Of a stretch of DNA of 64,000 nt, positions 61,292 through 64,000 are shown piece after piece. Numbering within the stretch: the first letter of the stretch is position 1; every line of letters starts with the position of its first letter. Below the pieces are notes generated by a model. The model was not told where the DNA came from, made no database searches, and was given only the letters and a program-made list of their open reading frames with translations. The stretch is taken from the NCBI GenBank assembly GCA_965112735.1, contig OZ218961.1, forward strand, positions 2,976,001 to 3,040,000, written 5' to 3'. The stretch comes from Phaeosaccion multiseriatum (taxonomy: Eukaryota > Ochrophyta, other classes). The position numbers were made by a program, and so were the translations under genes.

Positions 61292-61553
61292 CAGCAGCAG
61301 CGACTAGAGGGAGCAGCAGCACCAAAGTTGGAGAAGACGCGGTCATTCCCCGTCTTTCTGCTGCAGGAGAGAGGGAAACTGACCCTTACCCTACTGCAAC
61401 ACGGCTTGAAGCGTTCTTCGCGAAGGAAGGCACTCCGCGCTGGCGACACGACCACCCCTCATCATGCTCGACCTTGGGGTGACCTGAGACCCAAGAGAGA
61501 AGCGCCACTTCTCTCGGAGGCTTCAGCGCATGCCCGTCGCCCGTCAGCCAGTC

Positions 61554-61586
<33 letters not shown>

Positions 61587-62304
61587 GTCAGTGAGCACTC
61601 TCCTCCTGTTGAGGCACTGCGCACCTACCTGGGGCTTCTGGGCTTTGCTTCGTGGTGGCAGAGCTTTTGATGGAAGACAAGATTCTGTCGTCTCTTGTCT
61701 TGTGCCTTTCTCGATGTTCCGTGGGGATGCGAGGCGGAGCAGAAGGGGGTCATGGGTGACAGACGGTGACAGATGGCGTATGGCATCTATAGACATACAG
61801 CTTGGCATACGGCATCCGATGGCATCCCACGGCAGCCTTTTGCGGAGTGCGTCAGACGGGAAGGGCAGAGAAAGTGCTGAGGGTCGATGAGGGGAAGGGG
61901 TGGCGCAATTGGGTGAAACGTCCGAAACGCCGTCTTCCTCCCCACGAGAGTTTGCCGGGGTTCCGACACGAGGTTTCAACGAGTGATGAAGTGATGAAAC
62001 ACACAGGATCACACAGGGTAGAGGAGAGGAGAGGAGACGAGGAGAGGAAGGGCGAGAGCTTGAAGGCTCTGCTGTCCTGCGGCTCGTGGGAGGCGTCCGG
62101 GGTGTAGGAGAGGAGAGAGTTTGAGAGTGAGGGGGACAGAGGCAGACAGAGGTAGACAGAGGTTGAGAAAACGAGAGAGGGGGGGAGGTGGAGGAGAGTT
62201 GAAATTAATCTTCGTTTTGCATCAGCTGTCGCCGCACCGGTGTGTTTGTCGATATCACACCCCTAGCACCCCCCTTCTTTTTTTCTGCTTAAGACAGGGC
62301 CACC
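61292..62304. other. Intergenic region
   Basis: It contains a short (CAGT)n run at 61549-61590 and repeated ggcatc/ggcata words at 61770-61840. No frame here has gene-like composition on either strand, and no RNA gene is recognised. The last 60 bp before 62305 include a favourable start context for the next frame. Confidence 0.5.
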
Positions 62305-63480
62305 ATGGAAGGGGACGACAGGGGGGCCACGCGGCCCCCCGGAGCCCAGGAGACACCAGCAAACCTCACAGCAACCCAGCAGGAGCCACCTATGAGCCGC
62401 GATCAGCAGCGGCTCGAAAGAAGGGAGAGACGGGCAGCGGCAGCAGCAATTCGCCAAACACCAGCACGGGAAGGCGTGCCCACCCCCATCACGGCTCCAC
62501 CAGCGGCCGCAGCACCCCGCAACACCCTCCCGCAGGACCCACAGCTCCCACCAGCACTCACGGAACCCACAGCAACAGCAGCGGAAGCCCACCCCCAGCA
62601 GCAGCAACCACAACCGATCTCAACGACACGGCAACAAACAGCACCAGCCGCCAGGAGATCTACCACGCCCGCCAGCGAGACAACAGGCCCTACAACAGCA
62701 CCACCCCCCACAGCGACCAGCCCAGCACCCATGCAGCCAACCACGAGGCCAAGGGGACGAAGCAGGACCCCCCGAGCACGCAGCCCGGAAAGGCCAACCG
62801 CCACTTTCCGAGCCTCAGATCCAGCCCAAACCACCAACGCGTCAACTCACAGAAACGCACACGGGATCACAGAGCAAATCGTCTCCATCCTCCAAGACGA
62901 ATACGAAGACACCCACCTCACAGCCACGACCCCCATACGGCAACACCCGAACCTCTTCTTCAACGAACAAGCGCCAGCATCCGCCAGCCGACGCATCAGC
63001 GCTGAGTTCGCAAGCCTAAACCTCACCGCGACGGAACTGACCCACCACAACACGGCCGAGGCCATCGCCGACCTCGTACGACCACCCCCCACGACGCACG
63101 AGGAAGAGACAGCATCACTCGAAACAGACACGCATGGACACGCACCAACGACATGGAGCAACACCATACGCCACCAGCGCGACGCGGCGCTCCCGCCTAC
63201 CAACTCGCACTTCTATATGCCCCTCCTCAGACAAGCTCTAAGGAGCGGAGGCCCCCCCACCACCCCCGGAAGACCACATGGGGGAGGAGATTACCCCCTT
63301 GGATGGCAACAGATCGTAGAGGCCTATGCCCACACGCTCGCAGGCCAAGAGATCACCTCCAACGAGTTGGTCAACGACTACATCACCGCCTCACGACAGG
63401 AGGAACTCATCGCGGTATTACCCGACGTCCAAGCCATTGTTAGAAGTCGTGCTTTTGCTAGACTGGTACCTACCCTCTGA
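62305..63480 (+). CDS. Gag-like or repeat-associated reading frame, 3' end altered
   Basis: ATG 62305 lies in a strong initiation context (caccatgg). The frame runs 391 codons. Residues 1-190 are Pro/Thr/Ala/Gln-rich and basic (a disordered, nucleic-acid-binding style). Residues about 195-378 are more ordered, with HGITEQIVSILQDEYEDTH, YPLGWQQIVEAYAHTLAG and ITSNELVNDYITASRQEELI. The plus strand is strikingly A/C-rich, unlike other genes here. The last 14 codons are read from the inverted-repeat sequence that begins at 63438, so the natural C-terminus seems replaced. It may be the gag-like first frame of a mobile element. No reverse transcriptase, integrase or protease is within the window. 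Confidence 0.5.
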   Translation: MEGDDRGATRPPGAQETPANLTATQQEPPMSRDQQRLERRERRAAAAAIRQTPAREGVPTPITAPPAAAAPRNTLPQDPQLPPALTEPTATAAEAHPQQQQPQPISTTRQQTAPAARRSTTPASETTGPTTAPPPTATSPAPMQPTTRPRGRSRTPRARSPERPTATFRASDPAQTTNASTHRNAHGITEQIVSILQDEYEDTHLTATTPIRQHPNLFFNEQAPASASRRISAEFASLNLTATELTHHNTAEAIADLVRPPPTTHEEETASLETDTHGHAPTTWSNTIRHQRDAALPPTNSHFYMPLLRQALRSGGPPTTPGRPHGGGDYPLGWQQIVEAYAHTLAGQEITSNELVNDYITASRQEELIAVLPDVQAIVRSRAFARLVPTL

Positions 63481-64000
63481 ATTCAGACCGGGAGGTACCA
63501 GTCTAGCAAAAGCACGACTTCTAACAAGCCCTAATGCTAGAAGTCGAACCCCCCCCCCCCCACCGCACATAGTGGAGAGAAGTAACTCGCAGTCTGGGAA
63601 TCAGACTAATGGGTGCCAGCCGGTACCAGTTTTCGCCGAAAAACACACTTTTTTCACAAGCTACAGCCAGGATTCGAACTCGCAATGGCCTTGTGTTAGA
63701 AGTCGTGCTTTTGCTAGACTGGTACCTCCCGGTCTGAATTCAGAGGGTAGGTACCAGTCTAGCAAAAGCACGACTTCTAACAAGGCCATTGCGAGTTCGA
63801 ATCCTGGCTGTAGCTTGTGAAAAAAGTGTGTTTTTCGGCGAAAACTGGTACCGGCTGGCACCCATTAGTCTGATTCCCAGACTGCGAGTTACTTCTCTCC
63901 ACTATGTGCGGTGGGGGGGGGGGGGTTCGACTTCTAGCATTAGGGCTTGTTAGAAGTCGTGCTTTTGCTAGACTGGTACCTACCCTCTGAAATTTGTTAC
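63438..64000. repeat. Nested palindrome with hairpin units A-S-A'-S'-A
   Basis: Unit A (63438-63523) is itself an inverted repeat with 33-bp arms (gttagaagtcgtgcttttgc onward). It is followed by spacer S (63524-63698), then the exact reverse complement of A (about 63699-63785, centred on ctgaattcag), then the exact reverse complement of S including its 13-base homopolymer (63786-63949), then A again in the original direction until the window ends. It is either a real foldback or terminal structure or an assembly or sequencing fold-over. Confidence 0.88.

Noticed and set aside
61572-62012. Minus-strand frame of about 146 codons
   Set aside because: It lacks domain features and gene-like splice sites, and its composition matches the surrounding intergenic DNA.
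63780-63830. tRNA-like T-arm words (gagttcgaatcctgg) on both palindrome arms
   Set aside because: The flanking bases do not form a T-stem, and no matching D-arm, anticodon arm or acceptor stem was found at tRNA spacing.

Overview
The window is nuclear DNA of a GC-rich, intron-rich eukaryote. Nearly every gene is split by GT-AG introns with strong GTGAGT/GTAAGT donors, and coding strands alternate gene by gene. The products are typically eukaryotic: ESCRT-III, serine palmitoyltransferase, DHHC acyltransferase, a UBE2T-like E2 and a four-HMA copper ATPase. Two leaders look like signal peptides followed by a phenylalanine-type cleavage site, as in secondary red plastids. One gene resembles ciliary coiled-coil (TPH-like) proteins. 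The best guess, by inference only, is a photosynthetic stramenopile (ochrophyte) with a flagellate stage. Simple-sequence DNA, mostly (CCCT)n/(GGGA)n and (GGA)n, fills many introns and some exons.

Layout: 1-4250, the 3' part of a surface protein with fasciclin and Cys-rich modules (+). 4251-5998, a foldback repeat and a doubtful Cys-rich remnant. 5999-7990, UBE2T-like E2 (-). 8134-9138, DUF1990 protein (+). 9242-10134, unidentified Cys-rich protein (-). 10570-12756, ankyrin protein (+). 13371-15595, PHO84-type phosphate transporter (-). 15930-20272, a paralogue of the first gene (+). 20910-23582, prominin-like five-pass membrane protein (+). 24107-27559, ankyrin-DHHC acyltransferase (-). 27631-30300, threonine aldolase fused to a DUF151/UVR nuclease-like protein (+). 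30476-31023, small unknown protein (-). 31327-31885, twin-CX9C protein (+). 33459-34553, CHMP6/VPS20 (-). 34928-38112, serine palmitoyltransferase LCB2 (+). 39226-44054, TPH-like coiled-coil protein (-). 44204-47478, flavin monooxygenase (+). 48258-58290, P1B copper ATPase (-). About 58552-61291, WD-repeat protein (+). 62305-63480, repeat-associated gag-like reading frame (+), ending in a nested perfect palindrome at the window edge.

Most genes form head-to-head pairs whose start codons lie 71-435 bp apart, so shared bidirectional promoters are likely. The pairs do not form one pathway. Recurrent themes are membrane and lipid biology (LCB2, DHHC, ESCRT-III, pentaspan protein), metal and phosphate transport, and a duplicated family of cell-surface adhesion-like proteins.

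Exon maps were built by hand from splice consensus and reading-frame continuity. For every gene with a full exon list the phases close exactly, but no transcript evidence is available here.
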